Source: Siphonodentalium dalli
Lineage: Eukaryota > Mollusca > Scaphopoda > Gadilida > Siphonodentaliidae
Direction: 5' to 3'
Assembly (NCBI GenBank): GCA_032622095.1
Contig: CP136066.1
Coordinates: 146,599,559 to 146,663,558, forward strand
DNA: 64,000 nt
Shown here: positions 10,835 to 23,373 of the stretch, piece after piece
Position numbering within the stretch: the stretch's first letter is position 1
How the letters are laid out: every line of letters begins with the position of its first letter
The notes under the pieces: generated by a model
Told to the model about the DNA's origin: nothing
The model's input: the letters and a program-made list of their open reading frames with translations, nothing else
Database searches by the model: none
Position numbers and translations under genes: made by a program

Positions 10835-11340
10835 TGCATATGTATTTAGGATTGGCGGTGGTGGTTGTCCGTATATTATTGGGGCGAATGTGTATATATT
10901 AGTTGGTACTCAATGGGGTTATTTTACTTGGAGGGCACGAGTCTACGTATAAGCATGCTGAAATGGGCGGGAGGGGCAACAATACGTGTTTGCCCATAGA
11001 AATAAATATTGGCATCCACATATATGTAAATCGGTTCGGGGGGGGGTTAGTACATATGTATATTATTGGGGCGAATGGGATTAATGTGTTCCATATGTTT
11101 ATATACAATCATGCAATTAAGATGGGATGATAATATTGCGTGTTTGGTCTCTATAACTGGGTGGGGGTCTGTTGCGTATGTGTGTCTATCTTGAATGATA
11201 TTATAGCTAAACACCCAACTAGGACCAGGGGTCAGGTGGAGGGGATGGGCTTATTAATGTGTACATATATGTATACGTAATGGGGTTAAGTTTTTGGAGG
11301 GCGTGAGTTTATATCTAAGCATGCGGTTAGTTGTCATTTT
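10835..11340 (+). repeat. Satellite block, continuation
   Basis: Same tandem satellite and orientation as 7310-7945, resuming directly after the right TSD. It includes GGGGCGAATGTGTATATATT and 'GGGCACGAGTCTACGTATAA'. Confidence 0.8.
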
Positions 11341-11659
11341 TCTAGTAATAGACGACGTATTTATTAGATTCGGTTTCGATTTCGGTCATCCGGGAACCCA
11401 GGATTGTTAGTACTGCGATCTGAATCTGGGAATATAACGTTAATGTGACGGTCTTACCCAAAGATGTTGGTGTTAGTTACGGATATCGTCCGTTAATGGG
11501 ACTTTGACAATTTTATGAGCAGTGGTGGGTCAGTCGGTTTGAAACATAATCTTACATAGGATAGTAAAGAGAACCATGTGGTTTGTTCATGAGTGGTTTG
11601 GCGCATAAACCCTTTGATTATCGGAATTGGGAAATCGGATATGTGTATGATTCGTTATA

Positions 11660-11935
11660 TATAAAACAAATATTGGCATGCATATGTATTTCGGTTGGGG
11701 GGGGTGTACATATATTATTGGGGCGAATATGTATATATTAGTGGGTACATATATGGGTACATTATGGGATTATGTTTACTTGCATAGAGGGCACGAGTCT
11801 ACGTATAAGTATGCTGAAAGGGGCCGGGAGGGTAATAATGCGTGTTTGCATATAGACATAAATATTGGCATGCATATATATTTCGGTTGGGAGGGTTTGG
11901 TTTGTTGGGGCGAATGGTATTATTAGTGGGAACAT
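11660..11935 (+). repeat. Satellite block, distal part
   Basis: Further units of the same satellite ('ATTATTGGGGCGAATATGTA', 'GGGCACGAGTCTACGTATAA'). The stretch 11340-11660 between the blocks is unrelated sequence with no gene seen. Confidence 0.75.
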
Positions 11936-11948
11936 ATTATTTTGTCAC

Positions 11949-14900
11949 TGTTACTGCCTGCGTTTCTGTTAGATTTTATTTGTCCCTGTGAGATCAATGG
12001 TCCCTGCATGTTGACAATAATTTGGTGGTTATTTAAAAAAAATGCATCTATAGTATAAGGGAGGTAGACAGGAACATAATAATATTAATATAATAATAAA
12101 TAATTATGTTGAGATGGTGCCTTTGAATTTCAAGCCTATATCTGGTAGTAAAATTTACGAATGTCTGTTTCCAAAGCATGAGCTGAATATATTTCTCTCT
12201 CTTATGAAGTATACGAATGGGTCGACAACTATTACCCCATATCGATAATTTCTACTCTGGTTACGCACATAGAGATTATAATTATTCCACCCGTTTAAAA
12301 TAGGGGAACTTGTTTATGATCTGACGGGGAACTTTATAGTATTTAACACACAGAACAAGGAACATATTTCTTTATTAGTATACATGTTCCTTCATAAATC
12401 GATCTCGCAATAAACATTGAATTGATTACCGGGAAGAAATTCCACGACTGTAAGGGATGCAAATCAGACTTGGCTCAACAAATTGACCTAGTTCATGCGT
12501 GCAATCTCGAGCTGTGGAATATCGGTACATAATTATTACAGACGAACAGGTATTACTCAAGAAATATATTATTGCTGCAATGTTTTTGACAATGTTATAA
12601 ACTTCCCATGTCAGAACACGATCAGGTTCCCATGATTTGATGAGGTGGATTATGAAATTTATTATCTCTATATGGACGTAACCAGAGTAGAGATTCGTGC
12701 CATGCGGTTATATAGCCAAATGTATAACCTCCCTGGCAGAGGGGGGTCTACAGGTCTTTTCCAGACACAAGGTGGGGTGGGTGGATATGGGTGTGTCTGG
12801 TCCGGAAAAAACGAGTAATGAATTTTTTTTCCCTACACTGAAATTTACTCATGTTGTCCATTATTAATCTTGTAGTCAGTCATTGGACTCAATTATTACA
12901 AAAACAAATTAATTATATTTTATACCACACTTATAATATTAAGATTACTGTTAGGTCATATACCGTAAGCACGGTGCTCAGCATGACAATCTGTCGAACT
13001 TGTGACAGGTTTAATTGGAAATTTACCTCATTAAAACTCGATATCGTAGCCAGTTTACATGGGAAGATTGTCGGGCAGATTGAACATTCAAATATGAGTC
13101 AGAATGAGTGAAGGTTTTATTCAGTGAGTCATATGTGGTGGCGGAAGATGGGGTCGAATTGATACCTCTATACAATAGATAGATTATCTAGATACATATA
13201 TAGATATCTACCTCTATAAAACTGATAGGTTCTTAACTGGCGATATAATATTTTTAAAGTAATAATAAAAGCACGGCCTGACTAAGTTATCATTGCCATG
13301 GAACCTATGAACCCATGTAGTGCCAACTCGTCCTTCCAGACATCAAACCATAGTTTCTAGCCGCAAACTGACTGGCTCTGGAACTCCAATCAGTCACCAC
13401 ATTGCTACACAATACAAACATACCATATTATTTCACACCCAAGAGGATTGGATCTGGTGTGAATTCCAGTGGCAACTTCGAGTTATGTTTGCCAGAATGC
13501 TTGCATTTGTACCGCTATTGGAACCTCAGACCATATATAGACCCCCTACTGGAGTTAAATGTGCTATAAATGATATATTCAAGTATATACGAGTCTATAT
13601 ACGATTAATAAAGGAGAGCATGAGTTTCACTTGTTCCTGCCAGATACACCCACTCATCCCGCCTTGTGTCTGGAAACAAATCTGCAGACACCTCCAATTT
13701 GCCAGCATGGACGTGGCGATGGGGTTTTTTTGGGGGGGGGGGGGGTATCCCCCCAACTTTGGTCAACATTATCAACAGTGTGAAATTTCATACCTGACAC
13801 AACATTAGTTGGAAATTTCACACCAACAATAGGTTGAAAATGTTCTTGTAATTTAATTTTCAAACAATTTATTGGGGGGATTTAATGTTTTTGGACCAAT
13901 ATTTGCATGCTTTCCTACCTTTTGTCAAAATTTTGGACAGAAATTTTCCAACCTGGGGGGGGGGGGGGTGTCAGGTTGGAAATGTCCAACACTTGGAAAG
14001 CTTGTGTGCTGGTCCCTCCCCATGAACAGTCAAAAACTGCTAGTTAATTTAAAAAAAACAATTTTGTCCACATTTGGTGAACATTGTCATTGGAATTCTC
14101 ATCAGTTGGAAATTTTCCAACCTAAGTGGGGTGGTCAGGTTTTAAATTTTCAACTCTGAGGAAGGCTTGAGGCTAGCCTAGATACAAGGATTTTGCGATT
14201 TTCTTGTTCAGATTTCCAAATGTTACATGGTCCCTCCCAAGCGGCCAATAAAACACTGCTAATTATTTTAAGAAAACAATTATTTACTACATTTGGTCAA
14301 AATAATGGACTGAAATGATCATCAGTTGGAGAATTTTCCAACCTAAGGGTGAGTATGAGGTTTGGAAATTTCTAACACTAGGAAAGCTTGAGGCCAGTCT
14401 ATATGCTAGGATTTTGCGATTTTCTTGTTTATTTTTCAAAATTTTCTCACACCAGGCCGAACAACCATGGTCGGCCCGGTGCGTCCTGGTCTTTTGTCCA
14501 TAGCCGTGTGTATTTGTATGGAGTTGGACTAGTAGATGTTAGGATTTATGAAATTTTCAGGTTCAAATATCTGAATGTTCTCATACCGGGTATATAGAAC
14601 CATGGTCTATATGAAGATCTAGGCTATTAGGCCTGAGCATTGAGGTGCAAGGGAGGAGTGCAAATGGAATTATGCAAAACTTGTGTTTGGTTGGATTCAA
14701 GGGGGCGGGTGCAGTTGGAATTCCCCGAAGTGGACACCCCAACGGAGACCCTCTAGCCACGTCCCTGCTTGCCAGCTAGGTTATACATTTGGCGAAATCA
14801 TTGCATGTCATCATTCTATACTCTGACTACGTCTGTATAGAGATCATAATCCACCAGTTCAAATCATGGGAACGTGTTCATGTTCTGACAGTGAAGTTTA

Positions 14901-15627
14901 TAACATTGACAAAAAATTGCAGCTTTTCTTAGGTAATGCGTGTTCCTCGGTAATAATTATGTACCGGCATTCCTCAGTAAGTGTAGGTCCCACTGTGAAG
15001 CTCGAGATTGCATGCATGAAATATGTCAAATTGTTGATCTAAGTCTGATCTGCACCCCTTACAGTCGTGGAATTTCTTCCGGGTAATCAATTCAATGTTT
15101 ATTGCCATATATCGACTCACAAACGTGGCAACTACATGCAATCTGGAGTTGCTACCATGGCCACCTACATTGAAATAGATTATGAAGGAACATGTATACT
15201 AATAAAGAAATAAAATTCACTGCTTTGTGTGTTTAATGCTATTCCCCGTCAGAACATCAAAAAGTTCCGATATTTTAAACGGGTGGAATATAATCTCTAC
15301 GTGCGTAGCCACTGGACAGAGTAGAAATTAACGACATGATCTAATAGTTCTCTGTCCATTCCTATATTCAACAAGAGAGAGAGAAATATATTGAGCACAT
15401 GCTTTGGAAACAGACATTCGTACATTTTACTACCATATATTGGCTTGAAATACAACGACATCTCAACATAATTATTTATTATTATACTATTAATATTATT
15501 ATTTCCTGTCTATACCACGCCTTGTACTATAGATGCAATTTTAAATTAACCACCAAATTATTGTCAACATGCAGGTAACATTGTTCTCACAGGGACAAAT
15601 ACGATCTAACAGAAACGCAGGCATTGC
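11949..15627. mobile_element. Large foldback element with arms of about 860 bp
   Basis: The left arm, about 11949-12830, matches in reverse complement the right arm, about 13610-13705 plus 14776-15627. Shared landmarks are TGCCTGCGTTTCTG at both outer ends, 'GAAATTCCACGACTGTAAGG' (12436/15062) and 'CCAGACACAAGG' near the inner ends. The right arm is split by a hAT-like insertion at 13706-14767. The loop (12830-13610) contains no convincing coding frame. The outer ends are diverged and no TSD was established, so the superfamily is unknown. Confidence 0.75.
13706..14767. mobile_element. hAT-like MITE, copy 1, nested in the foldback arm
   Basis: It starts CATGGACGTGGC and ends TAGCCACGTCCCTG, the degenerate and intact forms of the terminal repeat shared with the copy at 59521. 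It is flanked by TTTGCCAG (13698-13705) and CTTGCCAG (14768-14775), an 8-bp TSD with one difference. Removing it restores continuity of the foldback arm. The interior has G-runs and repeated 'TTGGAAATTTCCAACCT' motifs. There is no transposase. Confidence 0.85.
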
Positions 15628-15639
15628 GCATCGAAAAAA

Positions 15640-17415
15640 GATAGCGACGCTGTAAAAGCTTGCGGTGACAAATACGTCATATCAAAATGGCGGCGGTTCC
15701 GGTCGAGATTGGCAGGTCGCTTATTCTAAGATAACGTGGACCACTATTATAGCTCCAAAAAATCGCAAAATATAATTGTTCTTAAAAACCAGTGCACATT
15801 ATTCTATTTTAAAGAAAGATATTCAGCAGACATAACTGAATAACCACATATATATGACCGCATTAAGTTCCCACTCAGCATTTTCCTTGTGCGACATATA
15901 CGTTACCATAATGGTCAACTTGATATCGGTGGTTCTTCGCATAAGCAGGTGTTCCGCGATGCAGCAACCGTCGCTATTCGGCATCGACAACATCAGTACA
16001 TCCAATGCGTTAACCCATACTCTATACAACAGAATGTTAATTCTTAGTGTTCTACTTATAGCTATAATACATATACCGCCATGCTCGTGAACTGAATGGG
16101 TGTACATTTCCAGGAAACAAAACCAAGCAAGTCACATACCATATTACCACGAACTGGTGTGAACACTGGATTCAATGTAAAGTGACAAATTGATATGGAA
16201 GTTTCAGTCTCGTGAGAGCGCGCTCAATACACCATGAACAGTTATTCACATTCTGTGTTAATTTTTCTATAACGTTTGGTAACGTATCTGTCGCTACATA
16301 TATAGAGATAAAATATGTGTTCAATGTGTTCGCAGCCCGACCGTGTGAAACTGTCATGGTTCAACGTCATTCAGTATTATATAACTATAATGTCTACTTT
16401 AAAATAGCCCGACGTATGTCATATAGACTACATGCTATGCATATTAGTATGGTTGTGGTACGCGAACAAGGGGGTTGACCAAGGAGATATTGGCAAATAA
16501 TCGATTTATCATTCCACACGGGGAGATCGCAGGAATAATATACCCAAAATCGGCTTTGAGGGAAATCGACGATCAATGATGGCATCCAACATGGCCGCCG
16601 TTAGTTAAAAGAGACACTGGCTAAGAATGATTCGATTTTTAGGAAGGCACTTTTTTTGGAAATATATACAAATGTATATCTCTTTTTCATGCTATAACAT
16701 AATCTAGTTTTAATAACACACTTAGAACTCCCTACCCAACTGACAGACGTGACAACATACACAATTTATGCTACCATCCATTTGCGTAGACACCAGATTA
16801 TGTGCTTCTATGCTTCTTTTCCAGCTTCTCCATCGCTGGATGACCCATTACATACCATTGTCATTGCATATGTACCTTATACGCACTGTAGACCACCGAT
16901 CCAATATATTTGCTGGAATGGTTCAGAATCGTGGTTATACGTAGAAATTGACACTGTGGTTGTAATATTATACAGATTCGTAAGAAATTTGAATTATCTC
17001 TACGCAATTTCCAGGTAGTCCCTCATAGTAAGTGGACATCACGTTTGGTCCTTCAGTAGATACTGCCCAGTGGAACAATTGTGCGCTGATAGGTGGGAAT
17101 TATTGTGGTGCCAAATAGTATTGGCTACATGTTTAATGAGTCTGGCACCGATAATGTCGAGCCGAAAAGCTGTTTCGGTGTTCGTCTGAGCAGAACTTAA
17201 AATTTGACAATTTTCGGCGGCTGTTTTGGTAGCCATCTTCAAATGTCGAATCGTGCTCGGCTATTCACACCTTCCAAAACATTCCGTTCTGGTTGCACTC
17301 AGTGATGTATATTGGTGCCGAATTCGCGTTTGTCTTGTGGATTTTCATAAATAATTAGCTATTTGTGTCTACCATTATCATCTTTCATTCTGGATTTTCC
17401 CCAAAGCGGACACCT
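15640..17415. other. No convincing gene
   Basis: Several 60-95-residue open frames exist on both strands without recognisable motifs. Two short ATGGC(G/C)GCC-type signals occur, at 15687 (a 15-codon frame ending at 15734) and near 16591. Confidence 0.5.
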
Positions 17416-17541
17416 GACATCGCATATCAGAGTTACCATTCGTGATATTCACACATACATCATTGAGGGTCAAATTTGATATAGTGTTAATGACGACGTT
17501 TCGACTAATTTGATATAGTTTTATCACGTTACTCACAAACC
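17416..17541 (+). repeat. Dispersed repeat, copy 2 (copy 1 at 7091-7217)
   Basis: Same orientation and extent as the copy at 7091. Flanking sequences differ. Confidence 0.75.
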
Positions 17542-17718
17542 TCGAAACCAAGTGATTCCCCACAGTGGTTTTATACTGTATACAATCTTGCATCCCGGCG
17601 ATCACATATGCATGTCGCATGGATAGTTGTTATTGTTATTCCTGTCTCAAATTTGCTTAAATTTGTCGGCTACATAACGTTAAGAATTATAATTTAACAC
17701 CTTGTAGCGGAGACGACC

Positions 17719-17803
17719 ATTCTCAACGACTCGGCCATATCCGCTTCGCTGATGAAATGTTTTCAGTGAAGCTGAAAATGCCAAGTCGTTGAGAACGTGG
17801 AGA
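17719..17803. repeat. Imperfect hairpin
   Basis: Outer arms 'TTCTCAACGACTCGGC' and 'GCCAAGTCGTTGAGAA' pair with one mismatch. The intervening 'GCTTCGCTGATGAAA' and 'TTTTCAGTGAAGC' pair imperfectly, extending the stem. Confidence 0.7.
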
Positions 17804-18348
17804 CGACATTATAAGTGAAATATCGTGTCTGGATTCTGGCCCGCAAAGCCAAATGGCGAAAATGACGTCATGAACCGTGCTTGATGTCATTAAGCTAACC
17901 AACGAAATTGGTTAAAATGCAACTAATAGACCAAGGCCTAAATCACATGGGAATTCATCGGAAGTTGTGAAGTTGTGAAGTAATCAATTCTATATTCATC
18001 TCGTTGGTCCACTGCCGATTCCCCAATTTTACAAATTCCAGACAGTTGGTACCCGGAAGTCACGTGCGAATTTCACCCAAAAAAACAAACGAACACGCCA
18101 CCAGAATTTGGTTCATCGCTATAGAAAATATAGAAAATAACTGAAACGGCACGGAATCTGACGAGGTTTGCCGAATGCTATGCATCTAGGTCAACTAAAT
18201 CCACATTAATCATTTAATTTTGAATAAGTTTGATTTTGTTTTTCAAATTTAATAGTGTTGTTGTGGGGAGGCTGATCGAAGAAGAAAAATAAATTCGTTT
18301 TGTTAATTTGTCAATTCATTTTACAGGCTGGTTCAAGGTTATTCCTCA

Positions 18349-18426
18349 ATGGCGGCCGCCACCGGGGCCCATAGGTCTGAATCGCCCGGATGTAAAACAC
18401 ATTTTTTTCAGGTTGATGGAGTATAG
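18349..18426 (+). other. GC-rich 25-codon frame with a start-like context, nature unknown
   Basis: In an AT-rich neighbourhood, CTCAATGGCGGCCGCCACCG opens a 25-codon frame (MAAATGAHRSESPGCK...) ending at a TAG. It includes TTTTTTCAG followed by GTTGAT, readable as a weak splice donor or as an acceptor. It could be a relic first exon or a promoter-proximal segment carried by a repeat. No downstream exon was found. Confidence 0.2.
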
Positions 18427-18626
18427 ACATTAGTGACGTCACATCTATACTTGCGTCGCTTACGAACCGCAAACCAACCTTTGGGTTGTGATAATTATGG
18501 TATAATTAAAACGCACACAGTCGAGAATTCCAATTTTTCACCATGGATTCGGTGGGTTCTATGACGAACCAAACTTAGGATTTTCATACGGCAAAATTAA
18601 AATTGATACCTTTTTCTTAATTTTCA

Positions 18627-18629
<3 letters not shown>

Positions 18630-18663
<34 letters not shown>

Positions 18664-18722
18664 AGGGTGTGTGTGTGAGGGAGGGTGGGGGTGTGTGTGA
18701 GGGTGTGTGTGTGTGTGTGATC
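18630..18722. repeat. AT/GT microsatellite
   Basis: (AT)n followed by GT-rich runs with GA interruptions. It marks the left end of the repeat ending near 19857. Confidence 0.95.
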
Positions 18723-19850
18723 GCGATGAACTCGACAACGGCCGACCGGATTTCGATGAAACTTGGTATGTGGGAGTACTTTCGGCCGGGAACTGGCATA
18801 GGCATATTAATTTACCCGTGCGACGCGACCTTGACCTTCAAAACTCATATATCCGGATCCGGCGTGATTGTCACCCGATGCAGGGAGGATAACTCTATAT
18901 TCATACGTCGACGAACGAAAGCAATTTGCAGGCAATTACGCATCGTGTATTTATCCCAAAATTATAAAATTTACAATATATACTGTCAATTTGCAGGCTA
19001 TTAAGAATCGTGCATCTATCCCAAAATATATCATTTACAATTTCTGATATATAAATTTTGTTACAGCTGATATTCTTAGGTCTATTGTCGATATATTTAT
19101 TTTTTGTATATTCACACAACGCATAGGCTCGAGTCGTTTACAGTTACCCCGCGGGTAAAAGTTCGCTAAATTATTATCATATTTATGGTCTGGAATCTCA
19201 TCCAAGAATCCATTTAGCTGAAATGGCTTCCGTGTACGAATCTGCCGGTGGCACCCAAGCCGTCAATGCCAACAACATCGACATTGTTCAACTTTGACGG
19301 CGAGAAAATAATTAGTTATAATTAGTTAAAATTTACCACACAATGCTAATTTATCTTTACGTTGAAGCTTGATAATTAATGAGCGTGTGTATATGAGGCG
19401 CGTTTATATACTTGTGTGGAAATCAAATCGGGTAAAACTGGCGGATTTTTACGGACGAAATTTGATACATATGGTATTTCGGTATCCGCTGGGCCGATTT
19501 CCCGGTATCAGCTGGACCGATTTTCACCATTTTTGGGGTGTTGGTGTTGGAAAACTGCCAGACGGATTTTTACGAAATTTGATTCTTAGTGCTAATTTTT
19601 TCCAGGGAGTATTTTGGACGGGTCAAATCGTGACCCCGACCTGACCCTGACCTTCAAAATGATCAATTCGAGGTCAAATCGGGTAAAATCGGATGGATTT
19701 CGACGGGTACTTTTGTCGGGTACTTTTGTCCGGGCAGTGTTTTGGACGGGTCAAATCGTGACCTTCAAAATGGACAATTCAAGGTCAAATCGCGCAATTC
19801 GCCGAAAAGTAGAGGGGAAACAGCCCGGACGAAGTCGGGTCCACCTGCTA

Positions 19851-19857
<7 letters not shown>
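18720..19857. repeat. Dispersed repeat bounded by microsatellites
   Basis: It runs from 'GAACTCGACAACGGCCGACC' to 'GGGTCCACCTGCTAG'. The interior contains two tandem segments starting 'TTTTGGACGGGTCAAATCGT' (19611 and 19739). Short frames here are repeat-derived. The family is not assigned; the ends resemble sequences found at the borders of microsatellite-tailed invertebrate repeats. Confidence 0.6.

Positions 19858-19907
<50 letters not shown>
19852..19907. repeat. TA microsatellite, about 56 bp
   Basis: Uninterrupted (TA)n flanked by CTAG on both sides, joining the 18720-19857 repeat to the next repeat. Confidence 0.98.
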
Positions 19908-19908
<1 letters not shown>

Positions 19909-20249
19909 TAGCATGTTTACCAGGCGTTGCCCAGGTTAAAGTGATGTGAAACCCTCTGTGGACATTTGGTGGGAATAGAGAATACCCTTGCTCTCAAAAT
20001 GTTACACGTATTCTCATAAATTGTATATCCAAATGGCATCACAAAACATGTTTCTTATAAGTAGTGGCTCACCTTGTCAGATCGGAACAACTATCATTTT
20101 GTTTATCGCGTTTAATCCGTCCCACCAATAAAGAAGTATTTATTTATTTACAACTGCGTATACTTTAGACGTTATAGCATGAAACATGAACATCATAAAC
20201 ATATTAGTCCGAAAAAATAAAAGACGAAAATTGTGTTTTACATAGAGAT

Positions 20250-20279
20250 GTATCAATCAATCAATCAATCAATCAATCT
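20250..20279 (+). repeat. ATCA microsatellite
   Basis: Six to seven ATCA tetranucleotides within pearl-like copy 1, absent from the equivalent place in copy 2 (about 33027). Confidence 0.95.
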
Positions 20280-22490
20280 AGTTTATCATATCTTCATGAA
20301 GATACAGATGTTTTAAAGATATGTCCAGGTGCTCCTCTGTTCTGGTGCTATATACTGGCTAATCATTTTCCGTTTAAAAGAATTGATGTTATACATTTAT
20401 AGCAGCTACATGTGCCCGACACAGCGAGATTTTGATTGTTTATGTTAGGCGATGAGTCTGTTCTAAAACAAATGAAAGAAATCCTCTGTATCGAGCAGAT
20501 ATACCCTTGTCAGATGTCAATATTGGATGATTCCGAAATGTCATGTGCTACGGACTGCGTTTTCCTTTATCTCAGAAGTAACCATATTTGACTGCACACT
20601 GTGACCACTATTTTTGAACAGGCCTGCTCTACATTTCCATATCTCTTGGCAATTGTAACTTTTTTTGTGGAAACTATATTGAATGGGACAGACTCAATCG
20701 TGTTATAATATATACATGAGTCATTCTAATATGCAATCCTCTGACGATTTAAGGGCCCTCAGTTTGAATGAATATATGTATCTCTTAAATATATTGATAT
20801 AAATATACTTTAATGCTTTCTTATATGTATCTGTGTTGCTAGAACATTATCGGAATGCCCTGATTTCCATCCCCATATAAACATGACAGTTGGGAAGATA
20901 TATAATTGTTCAAGTGACTTAATTCGGTCACCATTTGTCGAGATTGTGAAATTGGAATGCCAAAAACTCCTTAGAACAACATGGATATGGCCTGGGAGGT
21001 GACTATATATAACTTTGTTGGATATAGGCGAATTGAACAATCTTATAAATGCTAGTGAATCTCCTCTCGCCATCCATGACCCAAACGACCCCAAATGTGA
21101 TTTAATTCATCATATCATTAGAGAAGAACGTGCATGAAACGTACATGAATCGCGTAGAAGAATAATATATCAATTTGGTCGAAATCTATGCTAAAAATAG
21201 CCCCTTCCCTGACACCAACAACGTCACTTTAGAAAATTTTAACCCGCACTATTATCTTACTCGTAAGAAGTTACCCCTGTTAGACTGCATTGGTGCCATC
21301 TCGATTGTACCCGTAAAGTTATATATAGAAAACAGACATATATTCGCAAATATTGGATTCATTGTATCATTTGAGAAGAACGTGTATGAGTTTGATGGTA
21401 ATTGACACTAAACATATTTGTATAAGTTTTTGGTGACCCTCCCGTCCCTATTTCGGACTCAAGCGGCGTCAATTTTAACATCATTAAACCACACACTTAG
21501 ACTCATTATAGAGATGAATACATATACAATTTATGAAAATTGGTTAGTATACAAATTCGTATCAAATTTAGGGCCACCATTGCATATCTCTCACCCAAAA
21601 GGCACCAATTTGGCGCATTTAAACCACACGATTAGATTATTCGTATCACGGAGAAGAATATGTATCAATCAGGTGGAAATCGGCGCTAAACATATTGTTT
21701 ATTAATGTTTGTATCCCTCTCATTCTCTAGGCACCCCTAACTCAAATTGCCCCACTTTTGACATCTTTAAACCACTCAATTAGACTCCTGATATCATGGA
21801 GATTATTGTTTATAAGTTTGGTGCTAATCCGCGACTAAACAAATTTTTATCAAATTTAATGCCTACCCCACCCACCCCCATCTCTCACCAAAGCAGCACC
21901 AATATGACGTCTTTAAAATCACACGATTAGATTCCTCATATCATGTATAAGAATGTGTATCAATTTGGTGGAAATTGGCGCTAAAAATATTGTTTATCAA
22001 TTTTGGTGCCCCTCTCCCTTTCAGTGCACCCTGACTCGAATGACGACACTTTTGACAACCTTTAGCCACGCCAGTAGACACCTCATACAACGGGGATGAA
22101 TTTGAATAAGTTTCGTGGCAATCGGCGACTAAATCAATTCTTGTCAGATTTAGTACCCACCCACCCCGCCAACCCCAAATCTCTCAAACCAACGACACCA
22201 ATTTGGCGTCTTTAAATCACACAATAAGATTCATTGTATCATGGAGAAGATCTCAGAAGAATGTGCATCAATTTGGTGGAATTCGGCGCTAAAATTATTT
22301 TAAAAATTTAAACCACACCATTAGATTCCTAATTTTTGTTTATACCCCTCCCCCTTTTCTGCCCCTGACAACAACGGCGTCACTTTAGAAAATTCTAACC
22401 CTCGTCATTATCTTTCTCATAAAAAGTTACCCCTATTAGACCCCTTTTGTGCCATATAGGTGGTCCCATGTGAATTTATATAGAACACAG

Positions 22491-22505
22491 ACAGACAGAC
22501 AGACA
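22491..22505 (+). repeat. Internal ACAG microsatellite
   Basis: An (ACAG)n tail occurs here and again at 22924-22940, which suggests that the end of copy 1 has been duplicated internally. Confidence 0.8.
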
Positions 22506-23223
22506 TTCTCTCAGAAGATTGTGCATCAATTTGGTGGAATTCGGCGCTAAAATTATTTTTAAAACAATTTTGGTACCCCTCTCCCCTTCCGGGCATCCCT
22601 GACGCGAACGGCGCGACTTTTGACATATTTAAACCACACCATTAGATTCCTCATGTTATGGGGATGATTATATATAAGTTTGGTGGGACGCGAACGGCGC
22701 GACTTTTGACACCATTAGATTCCTCATGATATGGGGATGATTATATATAAGTTTGGTGGCAATCGGCGACATTTTTTTATGCCCTTCCCCATGTTCTGCC
22801 CCTGACAACAAAGGCGTCACTTTAGAAAATTCTAACCCTCGCCATTATCTTTCTCGTAAAAAGTTACCCATATTAGACCCCGTTTGTGCCATATAGGTGG
22901 TCCCCTGTGAATTTCTATAGAACACAGACAGACAGACAGACATTCGCAAATATAGATATAGATATAATATGTATATCGCATGGTGAGACAGGGGGCTGTT
23001 TCTTCGCGCGTGCACACAGGTGCATTTTGAGAAACACCTTTTATCGCAGGGAAAGGATATTAATTTCATTATAAATATATAGCGAGACCAAAGGGAGCCG
23101 CAATATAATCTACATGTATATTGAATGTGGAATATACTGTCTCGTTGAAATACCTTGATAAACTTCACCAAACACTAGCTCAGTTAGCATAGTAAATTGC
23201 CGTATAGTTGAGCTTTTATATAT

Positions 23224-23373
23224 GCAATCAACGTCGCTTTCGATGCACCTGTCGGCGTATTGAAGTGTCGGATGCCGAATTACATACTATCGAAATTATA
23301 CTAAGTACCGGTATGTAGTTCGGCATCCGACACTTCTATACTCGACAGATGCATCGAAAACGACGTTGATTGC
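23224..23373. mobile_element. 150-bp hairpin MITE, copy 1
   Basis: Arms from 'GCAATCAACGTCG' to 'CGACGTTGATTGC' pair along most of their length, enclosing a short loop near 23300. A related hairpin lies at 48288-48421, and both are followed by 'TATAATTACGACAA' or its close variant. Confidence 0.85.

Larger units (their letters stand above)
19904..22975 (+). mobile_element. Pearl-like non-autonomous repeat, copy 1
   Basis: It begins 'CTAGCATGTTTACCAGGCGT' and ends with (ACAG)n followed by CATTCGCAAATATAGATATA (22920-22970). The left half is unique sequence shared with copy 2 (32742 onward, for example 'AAAGTGATGTGAAACCCTCT'). The right half is a diverged tandem array of roughly 160- and 320-bp units carrying motifs such as 'ATCAATTTGGTGGAAAT' and 'GGCAATCGGCGAC'. 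No long frame is present. A unique head, repeated core and tetranucleotide microsatellite tail match the general plan of bivalve 'pearl' elements, thought to be Helitron-related; that link is inference. Confidence 0.65.

Noticed and set aside
12851-13111. 86-residue frame in the loop of the large foldback
   Set aside because: AT-rich, no motif, and no reason beyond length to call it coding.
13320-13808. 162-residue open frame on the plus strand
   Set aside because: It crosses from the foldback arm into the hAT-like MITE and a G-run; it is a composite of repeats.
18345-18370. Possible cloning-vector polylinker (NotI and ApaI sites together)
   Set aside because: The flanking bases do not continue as a known polylinker, and the sequence merges smoothly with genomic DNA.
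18645-19004. 119-residue frame starting in a GT microsatellite
   Set aside because: Its N-terminus is microsatellite translation and the rest is dispersed repeat.
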